DNA of 64,000 nt from Leptolyngbya sp. PCC 6406 (GTDB lineage: Bacteria > Cyanobacteriota > Cyanobacteriia > Phormidesmidales > Phormidesmidaceae): the NCBI RefSeq assembly GCF_000332095.2, contig NZ_KI913949.1:5373673-5437672 (forward strand), written 5' to 3'. Numbering within the stretch: position 1 is the first letter of the stretch; every line of letters starts with the position of its first letter. The notes under the pieces are model-generated. The model searched no databases. It saw only the letters and a program-made list of their open reading frames with translations, and had not been told where the DNA came from. This document shows positions 51,365-61,000 of this stretch, piece by piece. The translations under genes were made by a program, and so were the position numbers.

Positions 51365-53929
51365 TCAGGTCAGAATGGCTCCACCCATGAGTTTGTCGTA
51401 GCGGCGCTGAAGTTCCTGGCGCAGGACCGGGTGCTGGTGGAGTTCTGGATCCTGAGCGATCAGGGCGGCGGCAGCTTCGCGGGCTTCAGCGAGGACCGAC
51501 TGGTCGGCCACCAGGCTGGCTAGGGCAAAATCCGGTAGACCCGATTGGCGAGTGCCCAAAACCTGTCCCGGTCCCCGGAACCGCAGATCCATCTCAGAGA
51601 TGAAAAAGCCGTCTTGGGAGTCCTCCAGTACTCGCAGTCGCTGGAGGGCGACCTCGTTGCGGGCGGCACTCATGAGCAGGCAGTAGGACTGGTCAGCCCC
51701 TCGCCCTACCCGGCCCCGCAGTTGGTGCAGTTGGGAGAGGCCAAAACGTTCTGCATGTTCGATCAGCATGATGCTGGCGTTGGGGACATCCACGCCCACT
51801 TCCACCACGGTGGTAGACACCAGAATGTGGGTATGTCCCTCTCGAAAGGCGGTGATGGCCTGGTCTTTTTCGGTGGAACTCATGCGTCCATGGAGCAGCC
51901 CGACGGTGAAGTCGGGGAAGATCACCTCTTGCAGTCGTTGGTGTTCTTCAATGGCGGATTTCAAGTCCAGTTTTTCCGACTCATCCACGAGGGGCAGGAC
52001 GATGTAGACCTGGTGGCCCTGGGCAACTTCCCGGCGAATGAGGTCGTAGGCGTGGGTGCGCTCTCGCCCTGCCAGCAAAGTCGTTTTAATCGCCTTGCGT
52101 CCGGGGGGGAGTTCATCGATCTGGCTCACCTCCAGATCGCCGTGGAGGGTGAGGGCTAGGGTGCGGGGAATGGGGGTGGCGGTAAGGGTAAGGACGTGGG
52201 GATTGTCCCCTTTGCGCTGAAGTCGCGCTCGCTGCTGTACCCCAAAGCGGTGCTGTTCATCAATCGCCACCAGTCCCAGAGCTTGGAACTGCACCGGATC
52301 TTCAATCAGGGCGTGGGTGCCCACCAACAGGGGCAATTCCCCGGTGGCTAACTGGGCGAGAATACCCCGGCGCTTGGCAGCTCGGGTGGAGCCCGTCAAC
52401 AGTTCCACCGGCAGGCTCATAATGTTGAACCATTCCACCAGCTTGCGGTAATGCTGTTCTGCCAGCACCTCCGTCGGAGCCATCAGGGCAGCTTGGTATC
52501 CGGCCTGGAGGGCGGCGAGGATGGCCACCACCGCCACCACGGTTTTCCCCGATCCCACATCCCCCTGGACGAGCCGATTCATAGGGGTAGCGGCCTGCAA
52601 GTCCGTGAGGATTTCCGTCACCACCCGCTGCTGTGCCCCAGTCAACTCGAAGGGAAGGATGGTGTAGAACTGGTCAATCAGCTTCCCGGTGGGGGGCAGA
52701 ACAATGCCGGTCTGCTGCTGGCGCTGTTGGTGTCGCCGTCGCAGTAGCCCCAGTTGCAGGTAGAAAAATTCATCAAAAACCAGGCGCTTGCGGGCCTGTT
52801 GCAGACTTTCCTCGGTATCGGGAAAGTGAATATGCGCGATCGCGACGGGCAATTCCACCAAGTTGTGGGTCCGGCGCAGGTCCGCTGGTAGGGGATCAAC
52901 TAGGTCTAGGGCGGCGGGGAGGGCCGTTGCGATCGCTCTGCGAATCAGGTGGGCCGCCACCCCCTCCGTCAGGGGATAGACGGGCACAATTCGACCCACC
53001 AGGGGAGAGTCTGGTTCCTCCCCTGGTCCATCCAGCACCTCCAGTTCTGGGTTATCTAGGGTGATGCCGTATTTGTTTTGCTTGACCAGCCCCGAGGCCG
53101 CCACTAGCGCCCCCACCGGGTATTGTTTCTTTTGCCGCTGTTGCCAAGCTACGTTGCGAAACCGCTGCCCCGGCCAGAATTTGCTGAGACGCAGTTGGCC
53201 GCTGCTGTCCCGCAGCACCAGTTCTTGGATTGTGAGTTGGGGATTTTTAGGGCTGCTGAAGCAGTTCGATCGCTCCACCCGACCCACCAGGGTGACGGTT
53301 TCCCCCGGCTTCAGGTCGCGGATGGCCACCTGCTGAGCATAGTTAATGTAGTCGCGGGGGTAGTAGTGCAGCAGGTCGAGCACCGTCAGCAGCCCCAGTT
53401 TTGCCAGCCGCTCGGCATTTTTCGGCCCCACCCCCTTCAGGTAGGTGGCCCCTTGATCTAGGGTGGGGGGTTTACTGGAGACGGTGGCTCCCGGCAAGGC
53501 GCTGCCACCGGGTTGGGTCTGGGCGGAGGGCAGACCTTGCCCTGCTCCACTTTTGCGTTGGCCACTGCTGACAGCGGCAGCGCCTTGCGCCCCCCTGGAA
53601 CCGCTCTGTTTTCCGTCTCCGGTTCTGCCAGATTCCCACTGACGCCGCCCTTCGTAGAGGGTGCGACGGGTTTCTGCCACGAGGTGTTGGCGGTCGGCAA
53701 ACCCTAGCTCGGGATAGGTGCTGAACTGGGTGGCTAGGGATCGCCACTTGGCCCGCTCCGCTGCGGGTAGGGGGGCGGGAGGCTGGGCAAGGCGTTCCTG
53801 GAGAAACTCACTAAAGTGCTGTTGATTGCCTTTGAGATCATTGAATCCCCGCTCAGCCTCCACCGCTAGCGCCTTTTGCAAGCGATTCCAGTCAGGGGTC
53901 GGACTCGGCAGCGGCTCACCCATGGGCAT
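51365..53929 (-). CDS. recG: ATP-dependent DNA helicase RecG
   Basis: Branch-migrating helicase that reverses stalled forks and processes Holliday junctions, 854 residues. It has the wedge/OB domain (GVGPKNAERLAKLGLLTVLDLLHYYPRDY), Walker A in LVQGDVGSGKTVVAVVA, the DEQHRFG form of the DExH box, TATPIPRTLALTLHGDLEVS, and the C-terminal helicase motifs HGRMSSTEKDQ, ILVSTTVVEVGVDVPNA and QLHQLRGRVGRG. The N-terminal ~150 residues are an extension with a low-complexity Gly/Ser/Gln segment, as is usual for cyanobacterial RecG. The acidic protein gene lies 19 bases upstream on the same strand. Confidence 0.96.
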   Translation of the reverse strand: MPMGEPLPSPTPDWNRLQKALAVEAERGFNDLKGNQQHFSEFLQERLAQPPAPLPAAERAKWRSLATQFSTYPELGFADRQHLVAETRRTLYEGRRQWESGRTGDGKQSGSRGAQGAAAVSSGQRKSGAGQGLPSAQTQPGGSALPGATVSSKPPTLDQGATYLKGVGPKNAERLAKLGLLTVLDLLHYYPRDYINYAQQVAIRDLKPGETVTLVGRVERSNCFSSPKNPQLTIQELVLRDSSGQLRLSKFWPGQRFRNVAWQQRQKKQYPVGALVAASGLVKQNKYGITLDNPELEVLDGPGEEPDSPLVGRIVPVYPLTEGVAAHLIRRAIATALPAALDLVDPLPADLRRTHNLVELPVAIAHIHFPDTEESLQQARKRLVFDEFFYLQLGLLRRRHQQRQQQTGIVLPPTGKLIDQFYTILPFELTGAQQRVVTEILTDLQAATPMNRLVQGDVGSGKTVVAVVAILAALQAGYQAALMAPTEVLAEQHYRKLVEWFNIMSLPVELLTGSTRAAKRRGILAQLATGELPLLVGTHALIEDPVQFQALGLVAIDEQHRFGVQQRARLQRKGDNPHVLTLTATPIPRTLALTLHGDLEVSQIDELPPGRKAIKTTLLAGRERTHAYDLIRREVAQGHQVYIVLPLVDESEKLDLKSAIEEHQRLQEVIFPDFTVGLLHGRMSSTEKDQAITAFREGHTHILVSTTVVEVGVDVPNASIMLIEHAERFGLSQLHQLRGRVGRGADQSYCLLMSAARNEVALQRLRVLEDSQDGFFISEMDLRFRGPGQVLGTRQSGLPDFALASLVADQSVLAEAREAAAALIAQDPELHQHPVLRQELQRRYDKLMGGAILT

Positions 53930-53948
53930 CAGAAATCATTAGACTGCG

Positions 53949-55319
53949 CTATTTACCCTTGGTGTCGTCAAACCAGGTGACCTGCCAAGCAGACTCTGCT
54001 TCTGCTCGTGCCTGCTCCTGCTGGAGCTTTTGGTAGCGAGTGCTGAGACGTTTCAGGCGGATCAGGGTTTCCTGGATTTTACTGCGGCGTAGGGCGGTCT
54101 GGGGGTCGGTGAATTCGATATCCACCAGTCGCAAATTGATGGCAACGAGGTGGGTCATGGATCGCTCTGGGGCGTTCATGGCCTCCTCTAGGGGATCTTC
54201 GTCCTCATCCTCTAGCAGGTCGTCGTCCTCCCCGTCCTCGTCGTCCTCATCCTCGTCGTCCTCTGAGCGTTCGCGCCCCATTTCCACAATGACGCTGAGT
54301 AGGTTTGGGGTAGCGGGGGCGCTGTCCTCAGAGTCGGACTCTACCGCTGCCGAGAGCACGGCTTCGGGCAAGTCGGGCAAGATCTGGGCCTGCTTGAGCA
54401 GGTGGTTAGAAAGGGTGGAGAGGGTATGCAGAATGCTACGGATTTGTCGCTCTAGCAGCACATGACGTTTCGCCAAGTGCAAGGGGGAGGGGTGATCGGG
54501 GGTTGCTGCTGAGAGGCCCCTCTTGGGTCGGTCTTTGCCCATCGCGGCGGCTAGGACTGCCACGGCATCTGGGGGTAAGGCTCCTATGAAGGTTTGGGGG
54601 TCTGTCGCGTTAGCTTGGTCCTCGGGATCTGCGCCTTCGGGATCTGCGCCTTCGGGATCTGCGCCTTCGGGATCTGGGTTAAAGGGGGCAGCGTCCCAGT
54701 CGGGGCTAGGGATCTGGAGGTCTGCGGTTATCCCTGCCTCTGGTGCGGTAGGGTCGGCGGCGTCTGGGTTCACCCCTTCTGGGTTCACCCCTTCTGGGTC
54801 GGGGATCTCTGGGGCATTTTCTTCGGAACCATCTAGGGCTGGATCCTCTAGGTCTCCTTCTTCTGGGTCTTCTTCTAGGTCTAAAGATGCGATGGCCCCT
54901 TGGGGCCGGTCTCTGACCATCGCAGTGGGCTGCTGTACCTTCAGCGGGAAGAACTCACCCTGGAGGGAAAGTGCGATCGCATTTCGGGATAACCCGTCTG
55001 CGGATTGCAGCAGTAGGCTCAGCGTAGCGGACACATTATCCATGGAAACTAGGGCCTCAATGTGCGATCGCCCTTGATCTCCCAACTGGCGTAGCGCCCC
55101 TTGGAGTTTTTCCCGATGCCCTACAGAGAGGGCCAGAAATGCCTCAGGATAGGTCTGGGTACAGAGGTGATAGGCTGCGAGCACTAACTGCTGGCGCACC
55201 GCTGCCCCCAATACCTCTAGGTATTGGCCATAGATTTCCTGTAACTTCTCGTCAATCTTGACGGTTTCGGTTGCTACCGCCGCCAAGTCTTTACGAATCT
55301 GATCTAGGCTTCTGGCCAT
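53949..55319 (-). CDS. Acidic low-complexity protein upstream of recG
   Basis: A 456-residue protein. The N-terminal ~130 residues are helical (SLDQIRKDLAAVATETVKIDEKLQEIYGQYLEVLGAAV). The middle is a linker rich in Asp, Glu and Pro with GADPE and GVNPE pentapeptide repeats (15-base DNA repeats at about 54627-54680 and 54768-54797). A strongly acidic patch follows (EDDEDEDDEDGEDDD), then a C-terminal coiled-coil region (IQETLIRLKRLSTRYQKLQQEQARAEAES). I know no characterised homologue. It sits 19 bases before recG, so co-expression is likely. Confidence 0.6.
   Translation of the reverse strand: MARSLDQIRKDLAAVATETVKIDEKLQEIYGQYLEVLGAAVRQQLVLAAYHLCTQTYPEAFLALSVGHREKLQGALRQLGDQGRSHIEALVSMDNVSATLSLLLQSADGLSRNAIALSLQGEFFPLKVQQPTAMVRDRPQGAIASLDLEEDPEEGDLEDPALDGSEENAPEIPDPEGVNPEGVNPDAADPTAPEAGITADLQIPSPDWDAAPFNPDPEGADPEGADPEGADPEDQANATDPQTFIGALPPDAVAVLAAAMGKDRPKRGLSAATPDHPSPLHLAKRHVLLERQIRSILHTLSTLSNHLLKQAQILPDLPEAVLSAAVESDSEDSAPATPNLLSVIVEMGRERSEDDEDEDDEDGEDDDLLEDEDEDPLEEAMNAPERSMTHLVAINLRLVDIEFTDPQTALRRSKIQETLIRLKRLSTRYQKLQQEQARAEAESAWQVTWFDDTKGK
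54513..54546. repeat. REP-like palindrome family G, diverged copy
   Basis: GAGGCCCCTCTTGGGTCGGTCTTTGCCCATCGC, inside the coding region of the acidic protein, where it encodes GKDRPKRG on the minus strand. It resembles the copies at 54889-54923, 55515-55547 and 57585-57619. Confidence 0.5.
54889..54923. repeat. REP-like palindrome family G, coding copy
   Basis: A 35-base unit GCGATGGCCCCTTGGGGCCG plus GTCTCTGACCATCGC, in which GATGG/CCATC and GGCCCC/GGGGCC are self-complementary. It is within the acidic protein and encodes MVRDRPQGAIA there. Confidence 0.6.
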
Positions 55320-55514
55320 GGGTATGGAAGCCTCTCCTTAGCTCAAGAACTATCTTGGGTTCTACGTCTACTCTCGGGATACCACTTTAGAGGATTCCGG
55401 CTGCCTTTGGCTTTGGGGTCTATCTCAAGGGTGCGTTATTTCTGCCAGCCAGTACGACTAGTCTGATCCCCTCCCTTGCATCCAGGCCGCAAGATGGGAG
55501 AATAAAAACGGCAT

Positions 55515-55547
55515 GATGGTCACAGACCGACCCTTGAAAGCCATCAC
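55515..55547. repeat. REP-like palindrome family G, copy before cyanoP
   Basis: GATGGTCACAGACCGACCC followed by TTGAAAGCCATCAC, the inverse of the unit at 54889-54923 with a few changes. It lies 17-50 bases upstream of the cyanoP start codon and creates the artificial frame MMVTDRPLKAI before it. Confidence 0.55.
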
Positions 55548-55563
55548 AACCCTTACCCCCTCC

Positions 55564-56103
55564 ATGCTGAAACGACTGGCGACCCTAATCCTTTTGATCA
55601 CAGCCCTAGCTCTGCAAAGCTGCGTGAGTGCAGGGGCTGGCCTCAAGAGCTACGCCGATACCTACACCGGGTACCAATTCCTTTATCCCAACGGCTGGAC
55701 GCAGGTCAAGGTGGCAGGGGCGGCAGATGTGGTTTTCCACGACATTGTGAACGAGACCGAAAACGTTAGCGTGGTGATTAGCACCGTACCCGAAGACCAA
55801 ACCCTAGAAGGGCTGGGCACCCCCACCGAAGTGGGCTATAAACTCTCCAAAAGTATCAACTTCTTGACAGGGGACGATCGCAAGGTAGATCTACTCAGTG
55901 CCCAAGCCATTACGAAGGACGACAAGACTTACTACATCCTGGAATACTTGGCGGATTTGCCCTCGGGCCTGCGCCATAATTTTGCTAGTGTGATTGTGCG
56001 TCAGGGGGAATTGTTTACCTTTAATGCCTCCACCAGTGACGATCGCTGGGAAAAAGTTAAGGACTTAATGAAACAGTCTGTCGCATCTTTTTCTGTGTAC
56101 TAG
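55564..56103 (+). CDS. PsbP-domain lipoprotein, CyanoP-like
   Basis: Thylakoid-lumen lipoprotein of 179 residues. From the ATG at 55564 it starts with the signal MLKRLATLILLITALALQSC, whose final cysteine is the lipidation site. The PsbP domain follows: YADTYTGYQFLYPNGWTQVKVAGAADVVFHDIV, VSVVISTVPEDQTLEGLGTPTEVGYKL, and a C-terminal RWEKVKDLMKQSVASFSVY. CyanoP assists photosystem II assembly. Position and size agree, and maf follows it, as in other cyanobacteria. Its stop codon TAG is the first three bases of a family D element. Confidence 0.9.
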   Translation: MLKRLATLILLITALALQSCVSAGAGLKSYADTYTGYQFLYPNGWTQVKVAGAADVVFHDIVNETENVSVVISTVPEDQTLEGLGTPTEVGYKLSKSINFLTGDDRKVDLLSAQAITKDDKTYYILEYLADLPSGLRHNFASVIVRQGELFTFNASTSDDRWEKVKDLMKQSVASFSVY

Positions 56104-56226
56104 GGGCTGCGGACAATCAAAGCCAGAGTCCTTGCTATGGAGCGGTTACAGCCCCTAGCTTGATTCGGCAGGGCGTGGTCATGCCTACCCCGCAAAGGTT
56201 TCCCCATTAATTGTCCACACGCCCTA
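56101..56226. mobile_element. Family D element, copy 2 (inverted)
   Basis: A 126-base element from TAGGGGCTGCGGACAAT to ATTGTCCACACGCCCTA, the inverse of 22434-22563. Inner landmarks match: AATCAAAGCCAGAGTCCTTG, GGTTACAGCCCCTAGCTTGAT, GGGCGTGGTCATGCCTACCC. It starts at the cyanoP stop codon and ends 37 bases before maf. Confidence 0.78.
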
Positions 56227-56263
56227 ACCTCCATCCATCGCCGCCTTTTTAACCCCAATTGCT

Positions 56264-56851
56264 ATGGTTCCGCAGTTTGTCCTAGCTTCCGCCTCCCCCG
56301 CGCGACGGCGACTGCTGGTAGCCGCTGGCATTCAGCCCTTTGTCTGTCCCAGCAATTTTGATGAAGATCAGATCCAACTGACGGACCCTGCTGCCCTGGT
56401 TCAGGCCCTTGCCTTGGGTAAGGCTCAAGTTGTGGCACCCCAATTTGCCAATGCTCTGGTGCTGGGCTGCGATTCAGTCTTGGCGCTACACGGTCAGATT
56501 TACGGCAAGCCAGAGTCTATTGAGGCCGCGATCTCCCGGTGGCAGCAGATGCGGGGTCAGGTGGGGGAAATTTTCACCGGCCATGTCATTCTCGACACGG
56601 CCCAGCAGCGCCAAGTAAGCCAGTGTGCGGTCACGCGGGTCTTTTTTGCCTCGGTGAATGATGCCCAAATTGCCGCCTACGTTGGTTCTGGGGAACCCCT
56701 TGGCTCTGCCGGAGCCTTTTCTATTGATGGCAAGGGAGCCTATTTTGTGGAGAAGATTGAAGGCTGTCATACCAATGTCATTGGTCTCAGTATGCCGATA
56801 CTGAGACAGCTTTTGGAGCAGTTGGGCTACAGCGTTGCTGACTTTTGGTGA
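56264..56851 (+). CDS. maf: Maf-like nucleotide pyrophosphatase
   Basis: A 195-residue Maf/HAM1-superfamily enzyme that hydrolyses non-canonical or canonical nucleoside triphosphates to monophosphates. Motifs: [14 protein letters not shown] at the N-terminus, [27 protein letters not shown] with the catalytic aspartate, and a C-terminal [30 protein letters not shown]. Starts 160 bases after cyanoP. Confidence 0.93.
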   Translation: MVPQFVLASASPARRRLLVAAGIQPFVCPSNFDEDQIQLTDPAALVQALALGKAQVVAPQFANALVLGCDSVLALHGQIYGKPESIEAAISRWQQMRGQVGEIFTGHVILDTAQQRQVSQCAVTRVFFASVNDAQIAAYVGSGEPLGSAGAFSIDGKGAYFVEKIEGCHTNVIGLSMPILRQLLEQLGYSVADFW

Positions 56852-57279
56852 ATTCCACCCAGGATTTATTCACCCTTGAAATTTCTTGATACACTAATAC
56901 GTGTTCTATTTTTGGTTTTCTAGTCCATAGCTGCGATCATCGTAATAGCCGACATCGCAGGTGTTTTAATTTATACTGTCCCGCCGCAAAGGCATGGTAG
57001 CTCTAGCTTTGAGCATGATTGCTTCATCAAACTTTTATCAGTAGAAATCAATTTCAAAGGAACTGTGAACTATGTGAAGCTCCCTGAAAGGGACTTTGTA
57101 AATACTGTGAATCCGTGCTCTAAATAAGGTTTTTTCTGAGTAATGCTGTTTCTATGGGATCAGTCACCCAAGGTTGGCGAGTGAAAGCGGCGGACCATCG
57201 TCCGTCCTCCAGTTAAACGCTTAGAACGGCACTCGACCTATCCATTGGCAGTCTATGTCTTAGATAGGGCTCCAGGATA
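56852..57279. other. Intergenic region, nothing assigned
   Basis: About 430 AT-richer bases between maf and a small conserved gene. Only very short frames exist. Segments such as GGTTGGCGAGTGAAAGCGGC, near 57170-57190, look structured, but no known RNA family fits. A promoter for the following gene probably lies near its right end. Confidence 0.35.
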
Positions 57280-57582
57280 ATGAACTCTTCTCAACCGTCC
57301 GTAGATTCTTCGGTTCGAAATTATGCTCCCCCAGTCACTGTCCCCAAAGTCGGGGTCTATGAATGCGAGGTAAAACTCAAGTTCCGCCTCATTGAAGAAG
57401 ACTTAACCACCTGCGATCGCGAAGAACTGCTGCATATTCTGGTGGATGCCTTTACCTACGGCAGTGATGAATACCTAGAGTCCCTCCACACTGAGATCTC
57501 AGTTCACGAACTAGAGGAAGTCCAGGCTTCTCCCGAGATGCGTCGCCAACTCATGCGCCTCCGCAACGTCATCGGTCGCTAG
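57280..57582 (+). CDS. Small conserved cyanobacterial protein (Npun_R1517-like)
   Basis: A 100-residue acidic protein. The block VGVYECEVKLKFRLIEEDLTTCDREELLHILVDAFTYGSDEYLESL and the tail SPEMRRQLMRLRN match, as far as I recall, a cyanobacterial family annotated as Npun_R1517-like heterocyst differentiation regulators. No DNA-binding motif is evident, and the name does not show that this organism forms heterocysts. It is the last ordinary gene before the tRNA-Glu locus. Confidence 0.65.
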   Translation: MNSSQPSVDSSVRNYAPPVTVPKVGVYECEVKLKFRLIEEDLTTCDREELLHILVDAFTYGSDEYLESLHTEISVHELEEVQASPEMRRQLMRLRNVIGR

Positions 57583-57584
57583 GG

Positions 57585-57619
57585 GCGATGGCCCCTGTGG
57601 GCCGGTCCTTGGCCATCAC
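57585..57619. repeat. REP-like palindrome family G, intergenic copy
   Basis: GCGATGGCCCCTGTGGGCCG then GTCCTTGGCCATCAC, beginning two bases after the stop codon of the small conserved gene. It matches the coding copy at 54889-54923 and may end the upstream transcript as a hairpin. Confidence 0.6.
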
Positions 57620-57737
57620 GCATCTGACCTAAGGATTCCTGGCGCAGCTTCTCAGTAAAAAAAGAGCGTCGGGATAGCACTGCGGGGGTTTACATGGGTA
57701 CCCCCTTTGACTATATTGAAGGATGTCAAAGCAATGC

Positions 57738-57810
57738 GCCCCCATCGTCTAGAGGCCTAGGACACCTCCCTTTCACGGAGGCGACGGGGATTCGAATTCC
57801 CCTGGGGGTA
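57738..57810 (+). tRNA. tRNA-Glu (anticodon UUC)
   Basis: A 73-base cloverleaf. Acceptor strands GCCCCCA/TGGGGGT; D arm with TCTAGAGGCCTAGGA; anticodon stem CCTCC/GGAGG around loop CTTTCAC giving UUC; T arm GGGGATTCGAATTCCCC; discriminator A. CCA is not encoded. It directly precedes the run of defence-like genes and so is a candidate integration site. Confidence 0.95.
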
Positions 57811-57833
57811 TTGGATTTAGGCAATGACGAAAC

Positions 57834-57866
57834 AAGCCCCGCAAGCGCCAAAAGCTTGCGGGGCTT
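57834..57866 (+). terminator. Terminator-like hairpin after tRNA-Glu
   Basis: AAGCCCCGCAAGC, loop GCCAAAA, then GCTTGCGGGGCTT (13-bp stem), followed by ATGTTTT. It starts 23 bases after the tRNA and probably ends its transcript. Confidence 0.75.
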
Positions 57867-58016
57867 ATGTTTTGGACTCTGTTGTATTTTGTAAGGAACC
57901 CCCAATTAATCCCAACTATCTGTATCCGGCCCCGGAATCCAGGCCGGATTCTAGGCCCCATTTTAGGCACAGGGTTGAGGATGGATCTCTTACCGTAAGC
58001 CCCAGGGACGACGCCC

Positions 58017-61000
58017 TTGCCCAGAATCTTCGACAACATTGAGCAAAAATTACACCCAGCCCTGACCAGTGCCTTAGATACGGCCTACCGGGCAGACTTC
58101 TGTGTGGGTTATTTCAACCTACGGGGCTGGGAGCAGATTGCCACCCACATCAACCCATTGGCCGGTGGAGAGGGAGCCTGTTGTCGTCTTCTAATCGGCA
58201 TGAACAAACTGCCCCAGGAAGAGCTGTATGACTCTCGCAGTCTCCTCTCTGGTCAGGCGGGCATCGACAATCGCCAGGTGATTCAGCTCCGAAAACGCAT
58301 TGCCCAAGAATTTCGCCAGCAGTTGGCCCTGGGGGTTCCCAACAATCGAGAAGAAGCTGCCTTTCGCCGCCTCAGTGCCCAGCTCAAGGCCAAGAAACTG
58401 GTGGTGAAGCTGTTCCTGGGCCACAGTCTGCACGCCAAGCTCTATCTGGTGCATCGCCACGATGCCCACAGCCCCACCGTGGGGTTCCTGGGCAGCAGCA
58501 ACCTCACCCTATCGGGCCTGTCTTACCAAGGGGAGCTGAATGTCGATGTCCTAGAGCATGATGCCTGCGAAAAATTGCAGCGGTGGTTCAACGATCGCTG
58601 GGCCGACCATTGGTGCTTCGACATCTCTGAAGACCTGGCCGACCTGATTGACTCCAGTTGGGCCAGGGAACAGCAGCCACCGCCCTATCACATCTACTTG
58701 AAGATTGCCTATCACCTCTCCCAGGAGGCCAGAGCGGGACTGTCGGAGTACAAGATTCCCCGCGAGATTGATGCCCAGCTCTTTGAGTTTCAAAAGGCGG
58801 CGGTGCAGATTGCCGCTCACCATGTCAATCGCCGGGGTGGGGTGCTGATTGGTGATGTGGTGGGCTTGGGCAAGACCCTGGTGGGAGCCACCCTCGCCCG
58901 CATCCTGCAAGAAGATTACTTTCTGGAAACCCTGATTATCTGCCCCAAGAATCTGGTCTCGATGTGGCAGGACTATGTGGATCGGTACCGATTGCTAGCC
59001 AAGGTACTGTCGATTAGTCGCGTGCAACATGAGCTACCGGAACTGCGGCGCTACCGGGTGGTGCTGATTGACGAAAGCCACAACCTGAGAAATCGGGACG
59101 GCAAGCGCTATCGAGCGATTCAGGAATACATTGCCATCAATGAGTGTCGCTGCATTCTGCTATCAGCCACCCCCTACAACAAAACCTATCTGGACTTGTC
59201 CGCTCAACTGCGGCTGTTTGTCCCGGAAGATCAAGACTTGGGTATCCGCCCTGAGGTGTTTCTGAGCCAAATCGGGGGGGAACTGGAGTTTATTCGCAAG
59301 CACCAGGCAGCGGTGCGATCGCTACGGGCCTTCGAGCTGAGCGACCACGCTGACGACTGGCGCGACTTGATGAAGCTCTACATGGTGCGGCGCACCCGCA
59401 GCTTTATCCAAACCAACTATGCCAAAACCGAGGAACAACTCCCCCTGGACAAGGAGTGGCAACAGCGTCCTCCCCGCAAATATCTAGAATTCCCCAATGG
59501 GCAGCGGGCCTATTTTCCCGATCGTCGCCCCCAAACCATCAAATTTCAGGCGGAGGAGGAGGGCAACCCCTATGGAAGGCTCTACTCAGAGGCGGTCGTC
59601 GAGGCGATTAATGGTCTGAGTCTGCCGCGCTATGGATTGGGCAACTATGCCATCTCAACCCGCAATCGCAAGCTCACCCCCAGCGAAGAGCAGCAACTTA
59701 AAGGCTTGTCACGGGCGGGAAAACGACTGATGGGCTTTAGCCGCACCAATTTGTACAAGCGGCTAGAAAGCGGCGGCCCCGCCTTTATTCAGTCCCTCGA
59801 TCGCCACATTTTGCGGAATTACATCTTTCTCCATGCCATTGAACAGGGCTTAGACCTGCCCATTGGCAGTCAGGAGGCTTCCCTATTGGATACCCGCAAC
59901 AATGATGAGGATGCCGATGCCCTGGCCGCCAGCTTTTTTGACGTGGAAGCTGAAGAGGAAGCGACCGAGAACGAAGCCGCCCCCGATCCGGCAGATGCGG
60001 ACTATCGACGACGGGCAGCGGCGGTATATGACCAATACGCCACTCGCTACCAACGCCGCTTTAAGTGGATCAAGCCGGGACTCTTTAAGGTGGCGCTGAA
60101 GAAGGACTTGCTCGCCGATGCCGAGGTGTTGACGACCATTTTGCAAACCTGCGGCCCTTGGCAGGCACATCAAGATACCAAGTTAGGGGCGCTCATTGAC
60201 CTGATCACCCACCAGCATCCAGCGGAAAAGGTGTTGGTCTTTACCCAGTTTGCCGACACCGTTCGCTACCTGACGGCGGAACTGAAGCAGGCGGGCATTG
60301 CCGCCATTGCCGGAGTGACGGGGGATGATGACAACCCCGCCGCGATCGCATGGCGCTTTAGCCCCCGCAGCAACCAAAAATCGATTCCTGCCTCGGAGGA
60401 ACTGCGGGTACTGATTGCCACCGATGTCCTTAGTGAGGGCTTGAACCTGCAAGACTGCGCCATCATCGTCAACTACGACCTGCCCTGGGCCATTATTCGC
60501 CTGATTCAGCGGGCGGGGCGGGTGGATCGCATCGGCCAGACCGCCGATACGATCCGCTGTTACTCTTTCCTTCCCGTGGAGGGGGTGGAGCGCATCATTC
60601 GCCTCCGGAGTCGGCTGCGCCAGCGGCTTCAGGAAAACGCCGAAGTAGTGGGCACCGATGAGGCGTTCTTTGAGGACGAGATCGACGAGCAGACCATCCT
60701 CGACCTGTATCACGAGAAGTCCGACATCCTGGACGGTGAGGCCGATGCTGAGGTAGACCTGACCTCGGAGGCATACCAGATTTGGAAAAATGCCATCGAT
60801 GCCGATCCGTCCCTGAAGCAGACCATCGAGAACCTGCCCCCGGTCGTCTACTCGACCCGTGCCCACACCCCAGCGCCGGGGCAACCGGAGGGGGTGCTGG
60901 TGTATCTGAAGACCTCGGAGGGCAATGACGCGCTGGCACTCATCGATCGCAACGGCACCAGCGTCACACAGTCACAACTGGCGATTTTGCGGTTAGCCCA

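Noticed and set aside
57660-57720. A-rich tract before tRNA-Glu as a terminator
   Set aside because: AAAAAAAGAGC has no pairing T tract or stem; not a convincing terminator.
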